A DNA stretch of 64,000 nucleotides, from NCBI RefSeq assembly GCF_052055485.1, contig NZ_CP197171.1, positions 1,674,001-1,738,000 on the forward strand, read 5' to 3'. Under the pieces are notes generated by a model, which searched no databases, was not told the DNA's origin, and was given only the letters and a program-made list of their open reading frames with translations. Source of the stretch: Amphibacillus sp052055485 (GTDB lineage: Bacteria; Bacillota; Bacilli; Bacillales; Amphibacillaceae). Made by a program: the position numbers and the translations under genes. Of the stretch, positions 41,493-50,796 are shown piece by piece (position 1 is the first letter of the stretch; each line of letters begins with the position of its first letter).

Positions 41493-42665
41493 TTATAATT
41501 TTAACTCTTTTGCTCCGTCGCCAATTGTAGCTTGGTAAAATGTAGGTGAATAGCCGACTTTACTTGTGTAAACGTCTGTGATATTTTTCTCGATTTGGTC
41601 AACTTTATTTTTATCAACTAACGCAATAGCACATCCACCAAATCCAGCACCAGTCATTCGAGCACCTAACACACCATCTTGTTCCCAAGCTGTTTGAACA
41701 AGCGTATCTAATTCAACGCCTGTTACTTCATAATCATATTGAAGGGATAAGTGAGATTCATTTAATAGTTGACCAAAACCAACTAAATCATCAGCCTGTA
41801 ATTTAGCAAGCGCATCTTTAGTCCGTTGGTTTTCATAAACGGCATGCTTGGCGCGTTTGCGTACAACTTCATTGCTGATTAAATGTTTATTTGTTTCAAA
41901 TTGATCGATTGATAATTCGCCAAGACTTTTGATTGGGAGTTGAGTTTGTAAGTCTTTTAAAGCATGCTCGCATTCGCTTCTTCTTTCATTATACTTAGAT
42001 TCCGCTAGTTCGCGTCGTTTGTTTGTGTTTATGATCATAATAACATAGTTACCAAGTTCGATAGGTGCATATTGATAGTCTAATGTATCACAATCTAGCA
42101 GAATAGCATGATTTTTCTTACCCATTCCAATAGCAAATTGATCCATGATGCCACTATTGACACCAATATATTTATTTTCAACTTGTTGGCCAATCTTGAC
42201 CATATCAATACGATCAATATCTAATTGATAGAGTGATTCAAGCAAGACGCCTGTGACTAATTCAATCGAAGCAGACGATGATAATCCGGCTGCGTTAGGA
42301 ATATTGCCATAATATAAAACGTCAAAACCATGGCTGAGTTCGAATCCCGCTTTGATAAAGAAATCAACCATGCCTTTAGGATAATTCGCCCAGTTATCAT
42401 CTTTTTGATAATTTAAATCATCAAGTGTGACAGTGATCATTCCCTTTTCCTTTAAATTAATTGAATAAAATTGAATCGTTCGATCCTCTCGTTTAGCAGC
42501 TACGGCATATGTTCCGAAAGAAATGGAAGCAGGGAAGACATAGCCGCCATTATAATCTGTATGCTCTCCAATCAGATTAATTCGACCCGGAGCAAAAAAG
42601 GTATGCACTTCGTTTTTGGGCTGATAGAGCTCAATAAACTTATCGATCAATGTTTGTTCATTCAT
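41493..42665 (-). CDS. galK: Galactokinase
   Basis: GHMP kinase of 390 residues phosphorylating galactose at C1. Family signature PGRINLIGEHTDYNGGYVFP (substrate loop), ATP loop GLSSSASIELVTGVL, and GAGFGGCAIAL near the C-terminus; catalytic Asp in GIMDQFAIGMG. First gene of the operon, promoter upstream. Confidence 0.95.
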   Translation of the reverse strand: MNEQTLIDKFIELYQPKNEVHTFFAPGRINLIGEHTDYNGGYVFPASISFGTYAVAAKREDRTIQFYSINLKEKGMITVTLDDLNYQKDDNWANYPKGMVDFFIKAGFELSHGFDVLYYGNIPNAAGLSSSASIELVTGVLLESLYQLDIDRIDMVKIGQQVENKYIGVNSGIMDQFAIGMGKKNHAILLDCDTLDYQYAPIELGNYVIMIINTNKRRELAESKYNERRSECEHALKDLQTQLPIKSLGELSIDQFETNKHLISNEVVRKRAKHAVYENQRTKDALAKLQADDLVGFGQLLNESHLSLQYDYEVTGVELDTLVQTAWEQDGVLGARMTGAGFGGCAIALVDKNKVDQIEKNITDVYTSKVGYSPTFYQATIGDGAKELKL

Positions 42666-42710
42666 GTTTATACCCTCCTGATTAATTAAATTAATTTATT
42701 AACTAAAATT

Positions 42711-42739
42711 ATAGTATCATGGATAATCAGACTTAGCAA
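42711..42739 (-). promoter_or_regulatory. gal operon promoter
   Basis: On the minus strand TTGCTA (42734-42739), 17 bp, TACTAT (42711-42716). Between it and galK lies TTTTAGTTAATAAATTAAT, T/A-rich like the candidate site before the ROK gene. The remainder up to 42983 shows only the ribosome site of the next gene. Confidence 0.6.
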
Positions 42740-42983
42740 TAAGATAATGTCGTTTTTCAAAATAAATAATAGCGCTTGCAAGAATGAATGTAATTATAAG
42801 ATTGATTGTACATGTCATTCTTGGTTTTTTTATTCTTTTATCATTAAAAAATATTAAATTTATAACAATATAAGATAATTTTTTCTGTGTTGAATATTGG
42901 ACAAAGTCGTTAAATAATGGCATTGAAACCGCTGTCATATCTATATATACTGAAACCATTAAAGATTAAGGAGGCTTTTACAA

Positions 42984-43991
42984 TTGAAAAAAATCACGTA
43001 TTTATTGTTAGGGATAATGTTATTAGTTGTATTAGGTGCATGTAGTTCTGGAGAAGAGGATGAAAATACACTTGTTATTTATTCTCCAAATAGTGAAGAT
43101 ATCATAAATACAATTATTCCAATGTTTGAGCAGGAAACGGGTATTGAGGTTGAACTTGTATCAGCTGGCGCAGGAGAATTAATTAAACGAGTAGAGACAG
43201 AAGCGGAAAATCCATATGGAGATATTCTTTTTGGAGCTATTAGGAAAGGGGAAAATCCTGACTTAATTCAAGAATATGTTTCTGCAAATGATACAGAAAT
43301 GTTAGAACAGCATAAAAATTATCAAGATTTGTATACACCATATATTACAAATGGAAGTGTTTTAATTGTCAATACAGATTTAATTGGTGATATCAAGGTA
43401 GAAGGTTATGAGGACTTACTTAATCCAGAATTAAAAGGAAAGATATCGGCAGCAGATCCTGCATCCTCTAGTTCAGCCTTTGCACAATTAACAAATATGT
43501 TGCTAGCAATGGGTGGTGACTACACTTCAGATGAAGGATGGGATTATGTGAGTGAACTTGTTGAAAATTTAGATGGCAGAGTTGCAAGTGGTTCAGGAGC
43601 TGTCCATAAAAGTGTTGCCGATGGTGAATATGTAGTAGGACTAACATATGAGGATCCGGCCTTAGCCTATGTTAGAGATGGTGCACCAGTTGAAGTCATA
43701 TATCCAAAAGAAGGCACTGTATTTTTAGATTCGACGGTTAATATAATAAAAGGTGCTAAAAATTTGGACAATGCAAGGGAATTTGTGGATTTTGTTATTT
43801 CTGAACAAGCTCAAGAAGCATTTGGTAGTGAATTAACAAATCGCCCTTTGCGTGAGAATGTTGAATTAGGTGAAGGTATGATAGATATGGATGATATTTA
43901 TACGATTGAGGAAGATGAAGAGTATGTAAGAGAGCATAAAAATGATATTGTAGACACATACAAGAATGTATTCATGGAAGCCCAAGAATAA
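42984..43991 (+). CDS. ABC importer substrate-binding lipoprotein (AfuA/iron(III)-type family)
   Basis: 335-residue lipoprotein: signal peptide with lipobox VVLGAC (C20), then a two-lobe binding protein (TLVIYSPNSEDIINTIIPMFE, GKISAADPASSSSAFAQ). TTG start after AAGGAGG. Annotated families call these iron carriers, but AfuA of Actinobacillus, with the same fused-permease partner, binds hexose phosphates. With a YesM/YesN-like sensor pair and NanE next door, a sugar-phosphate (perhaps amino-sugar phosphate) ligand is more likely here; this is inference. No Tyr-rich iron site could be recognised by eye. Confidence 0.85.
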   Translation: MKKITYLLLGIMLLVVLGACSSGEEDENTLVIYSPNSEDIINTIIPMFEQETGIEVELVSAGAGELIKRVETEAENPYGDILFGAIRKGENPDLIQEYVSANDTEMLEQHKNYQDLYTPYITNGSVLIVNTDLIGDIKVEGYEDLLNPELKGKISAADPASSSSAFAQLTNMLLAMGGDYTSDEGWDYVSELVENLDGRVASGSGAVHKSVADGEYVVGLTYEDPALAYVRDGAPVEVIYPKEGTVFLDSTVNIIKGAKNLDNAREFVDFVISEQAQEAFGSELTNRPLRENVELGEGMIDMDDIYTIEEDEEYVREHKNDIVDTYKNVFMEAQE

Positions 43992-44030
43992 CTGTATAAA
44001 TATATTATTGAGTACAAAAGGAGAATAATT

Positions 44031-45128
44031 GTGAGTGTAACTATCAGTTTTAACGACATAGTAAAGAAATATAATGATAAGACTGTTATTTCTGGGCTGT
44101 CTCTTGACATCAAAAAGGGTGAGTTTTTCACTCTTTTGGGTCCTTCAGGATGTGGAAAAACGACGTTATTGAGAATGATTGCCGGATTTAATAGTATTGA
44201 GGGCGGTGACATTTCATTTGGTGAAAAAGTAATGAATCTAATTACGCCTCAGTATAGAAATATCGGAATGGTATTTCAAAACTATGCTATTTTTCCAAAT
44301 TTAGATGTAAAAAATAATGTAGGATTTGGATTGAAAAATAAAAAGCTAGCAAAAGATGAAATCGAAAAGAGAGTGGACAATATCTTAGATATTGTACAAA
44401 TAAGCCAATTTAAAAATACGATGCCAGAAAACCTTTCTGGTGGGCAACAACAAAGAATTGCTCTGGCACGTGCTATTGTTATAGAACCCAATGTGTTATT
44501 AATGGATGAGCCTCTTTCAAATTTAGATGCCAAGTTGCGAATTGATATGCGTGAGGCAATTAAGGAAATTCAATCAAAAATAGGAATCACCACTGTTTAT
44601 GTAACACATGATCAAGAGGAAGCGATGGCTATTTCTGATCGAATTGCGGTTATGAATACAGGCATAATCCAACAAGTGGGAACACCAAGAGAAATCTATC
44701 AAAAGCCATCTAATATATTTGTTGCAAGTTTTATTGGACGAACTAATATTTTAAAACGTTCATTAAGATCAGAAAATGGTAAGACAGTACTGGTAATGCA
44801 TGACGATTATCAATTGGATATGAGCAATATTCCTCCACAGCAGAGAGAAACAGTAAAAGTCTCTATTCGTCCAGAGGAATTTGCGATTAGTCAGACACAA
44901 GAAGGTATTCCGGGTGTAATCCAACAGAGTGTTTTTTTAGGTCTGAATGTTCATTATACAGTTAAATTACAGACGAAAGAATCTGTAGAAGTTATAGAAG
45001 AGGCAACGCTAGGTGAACCACTTGAGCCTGAAACAAATGTAAGATTGTTGATCAAAAAGGAAAAAATAAATTTATTCGACGATGAGAGCGAGAGGAATAT
45101 TTTGGAGGATGATTCCTATGCAAAATAA
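44031..45128 (+). CDS. ABC importer ATPase (AfuC/PotA-like)
   Basis: 365 residues: ABC domain with Walker A GPSGCGKTT (about 38-46), Q-loop MVFQNYAIFP, signature LSGGQQQR, Walker B LLMDEPLSNLDAKLR, followed by a TOBE-type regulatory domain (about 240-365). GTG start after AAAGGAG. Overlaps the permease gene by 11 bp. Confidence 0.93.
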   Translation: MSVTISFNDIVKKYNDKTVISGLSLDIKKGEFFTLLGPSGCGKTTLLRMIAGFNSIEGGDISFGEKVMNLITPQYRNIGMVFQNYAIFPNLDVKNNVGFGLKNKKLAKDEIEKRVDNILDIVQISQFKNTMPENLSGGQQQRIALARAIVIEPNVLLMDEPLSNLDAKLRIDMREAIKEIQSKIGITTVYVTHDQEEAMAISDRIAVMNTGIIQQVGTPREIYQKPSNIFVASFIGRTNILKRSLRSENGKTVLVMHDDYQLDMSNIPPQQRETVKVSIRPEEFAISQTQEGIPGVIQQSVFLGLNVHYTVKLQTKESVEVIEEATLGEPLEPETNVRLLIKKEKINLFDDESERNILEDDSYAK

Positions 45129-46770
45129 CGAGGCCTTCAAAAAGGATATATGGAGTGTAATTACAGTAGGAATTATTATCTTATACGCTCTTGTACTTAT
45201 GCTGCCATTGTTTACGCTTTTGAAAGAGAGTGTCATTAAAGATGGTGGATTCTCACTTGCTTACTTTAGTGAGTTTTTTGATAAGAAATATTATTATGGA
45301 ACATTGTTTAACAGCTTGAGGGTAACTGTTGCTGTTACTCTTTCTTCCTTAATTCTTGCTACGCCGTTAGCTTATATTATGACTACATTTAAGATAAAGG
45401 GAAAATTATATCTGCAAATCTTAATCCTTATATCTTCAATGGCACCACCATTTATTGGAGCCTATGCTTGGATCTTATTAATGGGGAGAAATGGTGTAGT
45501 GACCAATTTCCTTAGTGATATATTCCATATTACCATGCCGGATATTTATGGCTTTACGGGAATCTTAATTGTATTAACATTACAATTAACTCCATTAATT
45601 TATATGTTTATGATGGGGGCGTTTAAAAGTATTGATAATTCATTGATAGAAGCAGCAGAAAGCATGGGGTATACTGGTTTTAAAAAGATTTGGCTAGTCA
45701 TCATGCCACTAATGGTTCCTACGATACTAGCAGGTTCATTGCTTGTATTTATGCGGGCTTTAGCTGACTTTGGTACCCCAATGTTGATTGGTGAAGGATT
45801 TCAGACATTGCCTGTGTTAATTTTTAATGAGTTTACTAGTGAAATGGGCGGTGATTCTGGTTTTGCTGCTGCGATTAGTGTCATTGTCGTTATCCTTGCT
45901 TTAACCATTTTTCTCCTGCAAAAATTTATAACAAACAAAAAATCCTTTTCAATGAGTGCTCTTCATCCTATTAAGGAGAAGAAACAATCAGGGATTAAGA
46001 ATGTGTTGGCTCACATGTTTGTATATGGTTATTTAGCACTAGCTATCTTGCCACAGCTTTATGTAGTGTATACCGCATTTCAAAAAACCTCTGGGCGTAT
46101 CTTTGTGCCTGGTTATTCGTTAGATAGCTTTAGAACCGCATTTGCACGTTCTGGTGACACAATTGTGAATACTTTTACTTTAGGTTTAGTAGCCTTATTC
46201 TTTGTTGTGGTGATTGCGATTTTAGTTGCCTATGTGACGGTAAGACGACGCAGTACGATCACTAATGGTTTGGACATTATTTCGATGATACCATATATTG
46301 TACCTGGGTCTGTATTAGGTGTAGCTTTATTACTAGGCTTCAACAGCAGACCACTTCTTTTAAGTGGTACAGCCGCAATTATTGTTATTGCTTTTGTTAT
46401 TAGGAGGCTACCATATACGATTCGTTCCAGTGCAGCGATTATTCATCAAATTAGTCCAAATATAGAGGAAGCGGCTGCCAGTTTGGGATCTTCCAATCTC
46501 AAAACATTTTTTAAAATTACATTGCCAATGATGCTTCCAGGAGTCATTTCTGGCGCTATTCTTAGTTGGGTTACAATTATTAGTGAGTTAAGTACATCAG
46601 TATTGCTATATACCACTAATACGCGTACGATGACTATTGGAGTATACACAGAAGTTATTCGTGGTAACTATGGTGTAGCAGCCGCGTTATCTACTATATT
46701 AATTGTAATTACAGTTATTTCACTTTTGGTTTTCTTTAAATTAACAGGTAAGAAGGAAGTTTCTTTGTAG
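45118..46770 (+). CDS. ABC importer permease, two fused membrane halves (AfuB-like)
   Basis: 550 residues with two homologous halves of about six helices; each ends in an EAA loop: IEAAESMGYTGFKKIWLVIM (about 178-197) and IEEAAASLGSSNLKTFFKI (about 455). The single chain therefore forms the full channel. Such fused permeases occur in AfuB/FbpB-type systems. ATG at 45118 follows GGAGG. Confidence 0.9.
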   Translation: MQNNEAFKKDIWSVITVGIIILYALVLMLPLFTLLKESVIKDGGFSLAYFSEFFDKKYYYGTLFNSLRVTVAVTLSSLILATPLAYIMTTFKIKGKLYLQILILISSMAPPFIGAYAWILLMGRNGVVTNFLSDIFHITMPDIYGFTGILIVLTLQLTPLIYMFMMGAFKSIDNSLIEAAESMGYTGFKKIWLVIMPLMVPTILAGSLLVFMRALADFGTPMLIGEGFQTLPVLIFNEFTSEMGGDSGFAAAISVIVVILALTIFLLQKFITNKKSFSMSALHPIKEKKQSGIKNVLAHMFVYGYLALAILPQLYVVYTAFQKTSGRIFVPGYSLDSFRTAFARSGDTIVNTFTLGLVALFFVVVIAILVAYVTVRRRSTITNGLDIISMIPYIVPGSVLGVALLLGFNSRPLLLSGTAAIIVIAFVIRRLPYTIRSSAAIIHQISPNIEEAAASLGSSNLKTFFKITLPMMLPGVISGAILSWVTIISELSTSVLLYTTNTRTMTIGVYTEVIRGNYGVAAALSTILIVITVISLLVFFKLTGKKEVSL

Positions 46771-46825
46771 TGTAACAGAATCATTATGAAAAAATACAGT
46801 TGATATTTAAGGGGGCGACTCTATA

Positions 46826-48523
46826 TTGAAAGGGAAAAGCTTCAAAGAAGCCACAAAACATCTTTTTCTTAAATATACAGTCATCCCTATTTTAATATTG
46901 ATTGTCTTATTTACCCTATTTACAGTTATTATTTTTCATTTGAAGGCGGTATATGATGCCAAACAAGCTGGACGACAAATAAGTGAGAGTATTGAAGCTG
47001 TTTATAAGTCATATCAAGAAGAGATAAAACGGATGACATCAGCTTCTGCAGTATTGGAAAGTTTACAGTCACATAGTAATATCAATCTAGTTTATGAGGA
47101 ATTTTATAACTTTAATAATAGTCAAGAAGTAAAAAGTAACTTTTATTTAATTGATAGGCAAGATGTGTTTGTAGCTGACAGTAATAAATCAAACGATGAA
47201 GCAAATGAAGATATTTTAAAAAATGTAGTTCCTCGACTTGAGAAAGATCCAGATCAATTGTTAACCTCTGTGGAAAAAATGAATTTTTCACATGGGCAGC
47301 TTTCTTCTATGACCATAGGGAAGGCTGTAAAACAGGATGACCAAATTATTGGTTATTTGGTGTATAAACTATATGAAGAGGATTTTCAACACTTGATTTT
47401 TGGAGAGAAGACAGATATTGCTGTTGTTACAGATGCGTATAATCGCATCGTTGTGACTTCTAATGAAATTGTACGAGGTTTGATGAACAAATTCCAGCCT
47501 GAAAGACTGTCTAAATCGAAAATTCAAATAAAAAATGATACTTACTATATGAATCAAACAGAATCAGCAGACAACACCTTTCGTATCTATACATTAAACA
47601 ATACAGAAATAGATAAAGTAGTGCTAATTCTATATTTTATATTTATAGGGATTACTTGTTCTTTCCTATTTATACTGCTTCGGGTATTAGCAGAAAAGAT
47701 GTCCAGACAAAATGCTGAGTCGATTGATAAGTTATTAATTGCGGTTGACCAATTAAAAAAAGGTGATTTAACTTCCTATGTAGAGATACATACAGGAGAT
47801 GAATTTGAGACACTGGCAAATCAATATAATACCATGCTGGATAGCTTAAATGACTTAATGAATAGAAACAGAGAACTGTCTGAGATTAGAAAAGTAAATG
47901 AAATAAAAATGTTGCAAAGTCAATTCCGCCCTCATTTTTTATTTAATGTACTGGAAACATTACGATATACGATGATAAGCAATAAAGATAAAGCACAAGA
48001 CATCATTTTATCATTATCTTCTTTATTACGATATAGCATTAATCAAACAATGGAGCACGTTGTGTTGGAACAAGATTTGAACTATACGATCGATTATTTA
48101 AAATTGCATAAATTACGATTTAACGACAGGCTTCATTATACTTTTGATATCCCTGAAGAAATTAAGTATGTTTATGTACCTAAATTATTACTACAACCCA
48201 TTATAGAAAATGCTATAAAATATGGTTATCAACGTCAAACTAGTTTAAATATTTGGATTAAGGCAGAAATTGCAGCGGAGCAAATCATATTTACTGTTAA
48301 AGATGATGGAAAAGGGATTGATCCTAAAAAGCTTTACGATATTCAAACGAAGAAAGAAGCAACAGAGAATAATCAGATTGGAATTGGTTTATATAATACA
48401 CATCATCGGGTACGCCTGCAATATGGAGATGAATATGGTTTGTCAATTGATAGTGCTATGGGTGAAGGAACCACCGTACAAGTAACCATTCCATATGTTA
48501 AAGGGGGAGAACTCGATGTATAA
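46826..48523 (+). CDS. YesM/LytS-type sensor histidine kinase
   Basis: 565 residues: membrane helix (about 16-38), extracellular sensor (40-265), second helix (266-290), HAMP, and a His_kinase domain with phospho-acceptor H370 in SQFRPHFLFNVLE, then HATPase with GKGIDPKKL and GIGLYNTHHRV. TTG start after AAGGGGG. Overlaps the response-regulator gene. Likely detects the sugar ligand outside the cell and induces the ABC operon. Confidence 0.92.
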   Translation: MKGKSFKEATKHLFLKYTVIPILILIVLFTLFTVIIFHLKAVYDAKQAGRQISESIEAVYKSYQEEIKRMTSASAVLESLQSHSNINLVYEEFYNFNNSQEVKSNFYLIDRQDVFVADSNKSNDEANEDILKNVVPRLEKDPDQLLTSVEKMNFSHGQLSSMTIGKAVKQDDQIIGYLVYKLYEEDFQHLIFGEKTDIAVVTDAYNRIVVTSNEIVRGLMNKFQPERLSKSKIQIKNDTYYMNQTESADNTFRIYTLNNTEIDKVVLILYFIFIGITCSFLFILLRVLAEKMSRQNAESIDKLLIAVDQLKKGDLTSYVEIHTGDEFETLANQYNTMLDSLNDLMNRNRELSEIRKVNEIKMLQSQFRPHFLFNVLETLRYTMISNKDKAQDIILSLSSLLRYSINQTMEHVVLEQDLNYTIDYLKLHKLRFNDRLHYTFDIPEEIKYVYVPKLLLQPIIENAIKYGYQRQTSLNIWIKAEIAAEQIIFTVKDDGKGIDPKKLYDIQTKKEATENNQIGIGLYNTHHRVRLQYGDEYGLSIDSAMGEGTTVQVTIPYVKGGELDV

Positions 48524-49307
48524 AATGCTGATTGTAGAAGATGAAGATATTATTCGAGAAGGTTTAAGGTATATTTTGGATTGGACAAAGCTCCACTGTG
48601 TAGTAGTGGGTGAAGCTATAAACGGGGAAGAAGGCTTGCAAAAGATTGCAGAATTAAAGCCTGATATCGTATTGCTGGATGTTAATATGCCCTTAAAAAA
48701 TGGTATTGAGATGTTAGAAGCTTGTGAAAATAGGAATTTATTTAGCACTATTATTCTTTCTGGTTATGATGATTTTAGTTATGCCAAAAAGGCTATTCAA
48801 TTTGGTGTAAGTGAATATTTACTAAAACCAGTAGATCATCGTGAATTAGAAGCAGCAATAAAACGTGCAAAGGTAGCTGTGGATGCCAAGAAACAATTTC
48901 AGATTATGGAACAAAGCATAAAGACCCCAGAACAAATCAACCTTTTAAATGTAGATGTGTGGAATGAAGTGAATGATAAATCAAAGCATGTTCAACAGAT
49001 GATTGCTTATATACAGGAACACTATCATGAAAAAATAAGTGTCAATGATCTAGTTGAGGAGCTTGGTATGAGTACCACATACTTAAATAAAAAGTTCAAA
49101 GAAGGTACTAGTTATACCTTCAATGATTTTTTAAATCGTTATCGAATTCAGAAGGCTATGGAACGGATTAAAACAGGCGAAGATAAAATTACTATGGTTG
49201 CTATTGAGGTAGGCTTTAGTAATTATCGATATTTTATCGATGTCTTTAAAAAGTACACTAATTTTATACCTAGTGATTTTATGACATATTTTAGTGAAAA
49301 AGAATAA
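48516..49307 (+). CDS. YesN-type response regulator with AraC DNA-binding domain
   Basis: 263 residues: receiver domain (1-120) with D55 in VLLDVNMPL, and two AraC helix-turn-helices (about 160-260, VNDLVEELGMSTTYLNKKFKE and VAIEVGFSNYRYFIDVFKK). ATG at 48516 follows GGGGGAG and overlaps the kinase stop. Regulator of the flanking ABC transporter and nanE genes by context. Confidence 0.93.
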   Translation: MYKMLIVEDEDIIREGLRYILDWTKLHCVVVGEAINGEEGLQKIAELKPDIVLLDVNMPLKNGIEMLEACENRNLFSTIILSGYDDFSYAKKAIQFGVSEYLLKPVDHRELEAAIKRAKVAVDAKKQFQIMEQSIKTPEQINLLNVDVWNEVNDKSKHVQQMIAYIQEHYHEKISVNDLVEELGMSTTYLNKKFKEGTSYTFNDFLNRYRIQKAMERIKTGEDKITMVAIEVGFSNYRYFIDVFKKYTNFIPSDFMTYFSEKE

Positions 49308-49332
49308 TTTGAACTATAGGAGAGAATGGATT

Positions 49333-50019
49333 ATGGAAGTTTTAAAACAGTTAGAAAATAAATTAGTCGTATCATGTCAGGCATTAGAGCATGAACCGCT
49401 TCATTCTTCCTTTATTATGGGGAGAATGGCTGTTGCAGCGGTCGAAGGAGGAGCAGCAGGAATTAGATCTAATTCCGGAGTAGATATTAAAGAAATAAAG
49501 CGACAGGTGGATGTACCTGTGATTGGTTTGGTTAAGCAAAATTATCCAGACAGTGACGTGTTTATTACGGCAACATTAACCGAAATAAACGAATTAATAG
49601 AAGCGGGACCGGATATGATCGCATTAGATGCTACTTTACGTCCACGACCGAGTGGAGTTCAAACCAAAGAATTGGTCGATTATGTTAAAATGAATGCTCC
49701 TCATATTGCATTAATGGCTGATATCTCTACATCAGAAGAGGCTGCAGAAGCAGAGAAAGCGGGTTTTGATTGTGTATCTACAACCTTAGTTGGTTATACC
49801 AGAGAAACAGAAGGGCAGAATATTTTTGACCATGACTTTCGAATTTGGAAGGAAATCCATAAGACTGTGGATATTCCGGTTGTGGCAGAAGGAAAAATAG
49901 ATACTCCAGAGAAGGCAGCCAAAGTATTGGAATTAGGTGCAAGCTTTGTCGTAGTAGGCAGTGCTATTACAAGACCACAATTGATTACCAAGGCATTTTA
50001 CCAAGCATTAAATAAGTAA
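49333..50019 (+). CDS. nanE: N-acetylmannosamine-6-phosphate 2-epimerase
   Basis: Cytoplasmic TIM-barrel epimerase of 228 residues, ManNAc-6-P to GlcNAc-6-P. Blocks: VSCQALEHEPLHSSFIMGRMA, AGIRSNSGVDI, PVIGLVKQNYPDS with the catalytic Lys, ALDATLRPRP with Glu/Asp region, and VVAEGKIDTPE, VVVGSAITRP phosphate site. ATG at 49333, AGGAGAG. It ends the ABC/two-component cluster. Its product is the substrate of NagA, encoded 28 kb upstream. No sialate lyase (nanA) or ManNAc kinase is near, so the substrate may arrive already phosphorylated. Confidence 0.93.
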   Translation: MEVLKQLENKLVVSCQALEHEPLHSSFIMGRMAVAAVEGGAAGIRSNSGVDIKEIKRQVDVPVIGLVKQNYPDSDVFITATLTEINELIEAGPDMIALDATLRPRPSGVQTKELVDYVKMNAPHIALMADISTSEEAAEAEKAGFDCVSTTLVGYTRETEGQNIFDHDFRIWKEIHKTVDIPVVAEGKIDTPEKAAKVLELGASFVVVGSAITRPQLITKAFYQALNK

Positions 50020-50027
50020 GTTAGTAA

Positions 50028-50060
50028 TAGAGAGGGGTCTTTAGGTCCTCTCTACTTTTA
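50028..50060 (+). terminator. Rho-independent terminator after nanE
   Basis: TAGAGAGG (50028-50035) pairs with CCTCTCTA (50047-50054), then CTTTTA. Confidence 0.8.
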
Positions 50061-50399
50061 AAAAAAGATCAGATTAAGCATGCTCAAAAACCTATTTAAC
50101 TGTAGGATATTCTTTCTTGAAGGGTAGAAAAGAATATTAGTCACTAATTTTTTTGCTGTTCCAGAGATATGCTCCACATAAAATATATAATCCACAATGC
50201 CACAGTGCTTAGACGTTAGTATACTGAAATAAGCTCTATGCCAGTCGCTTCAAAAATACCACCTGTAAAGGTATATAAGATATGAAGAACGAGACAAACG
50301 TTGTAGCTGACCCTTTCGCTTTTGAGACGTACAGGATGTACTAATAAAGGTATTGCAACAGGATATCGCGACTTTAACTTAACAAGAGATATGTTTTCC
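50061..50399. other. Gene-free region before a transposon remnant
   Basis: No frame, promoter or repeat could be recognised; probably decayed sequence. It leads into the hairpin at 50400 and an IS200-like remnant. Confidence 0.3.
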
Positions 50400-50447
50400 A
50401 GCCCACTTTTGCAAAGAAAAGTACTTAGCAAAAGTGGGCTTCTTTTT
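50400..50447 (+). terminator. Strong hairpin with T-run
   Basis: AGCCCACTTTTGC (50400-50412) pairs perfectly with GCAAAAGTGGGCT (50428-50440), then TCTTTTTA. It may belong to the mobile-element remnant that follows. Confidence 0.8.
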
Positions 50448-50457
50448 ATGGTCTTTG

Positions 50458-50637
50458 AAAACCCCTGGCTATGCCGGGGGTTCCATAGAGCTTCTAGTGT
50501 GGGCTTAAAAAAGCCTCTCTTCATGGTAAGCTAAGGTTGGTTACCAGACCACCCAAACTCACCAAAGAAGGAGGCATGTCTTACTAATAGTTCGGTGTGG
50601 GTCATTAAAATTTTATTGAGTTATTAAAGTGCAAAAA
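50458..50637 (+). mobile_element. Remnant of an IS200-like insertion (end hairpin and broken tnpA start)
   Basis: AACCCCTGGC-TAT-GCCGGGGGTT near 50459-50482 is a subterminal hairpin of IS200 style. About 110 bp later AAGGAGGC precedes ATG TCT TAC then TAA; a frame shift later the codons NSSVWVIKILLSY run to another stop. The whole looks like the left end of a single-stranded-transposing IS whose transposase gene is broken after some 16 codons. Assignment rests on appearance, not a database match. Confidence 0.4.
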
Positions 50638-50796
50638 CTAAACTTCAAAAATATTTTGCAACAAGTGAACAACTATGTATGATTACTTGTTGCAAAGAAA
50701 TGTAATATTCAAGATTAAGTTATCTGATTATAATAACAGTATATTCTTGATAACGCTACCAATAATGAAGCATTAAATTAAGGATGTGCGTATCTT

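Noticed and set aside
42984..46770. Iron(III) uptake system
   Set aside because: General family names suggest iron, but no Fur-box-like sequence was seen, and the sensor kinase pair and NanE favour a sugar-phosphate role. It is not excluded.
50216..50534. Reading frames on both strands in the nanE-PTS gap
   Set aside because: They overlap perfect hairpins and the transposon remnant and lack ribosome sites or recognisable domains.
50748..50761. CcpA cre site
   Set aside because: Two mismatches at conserved positions; not strong enough for a separate feature.
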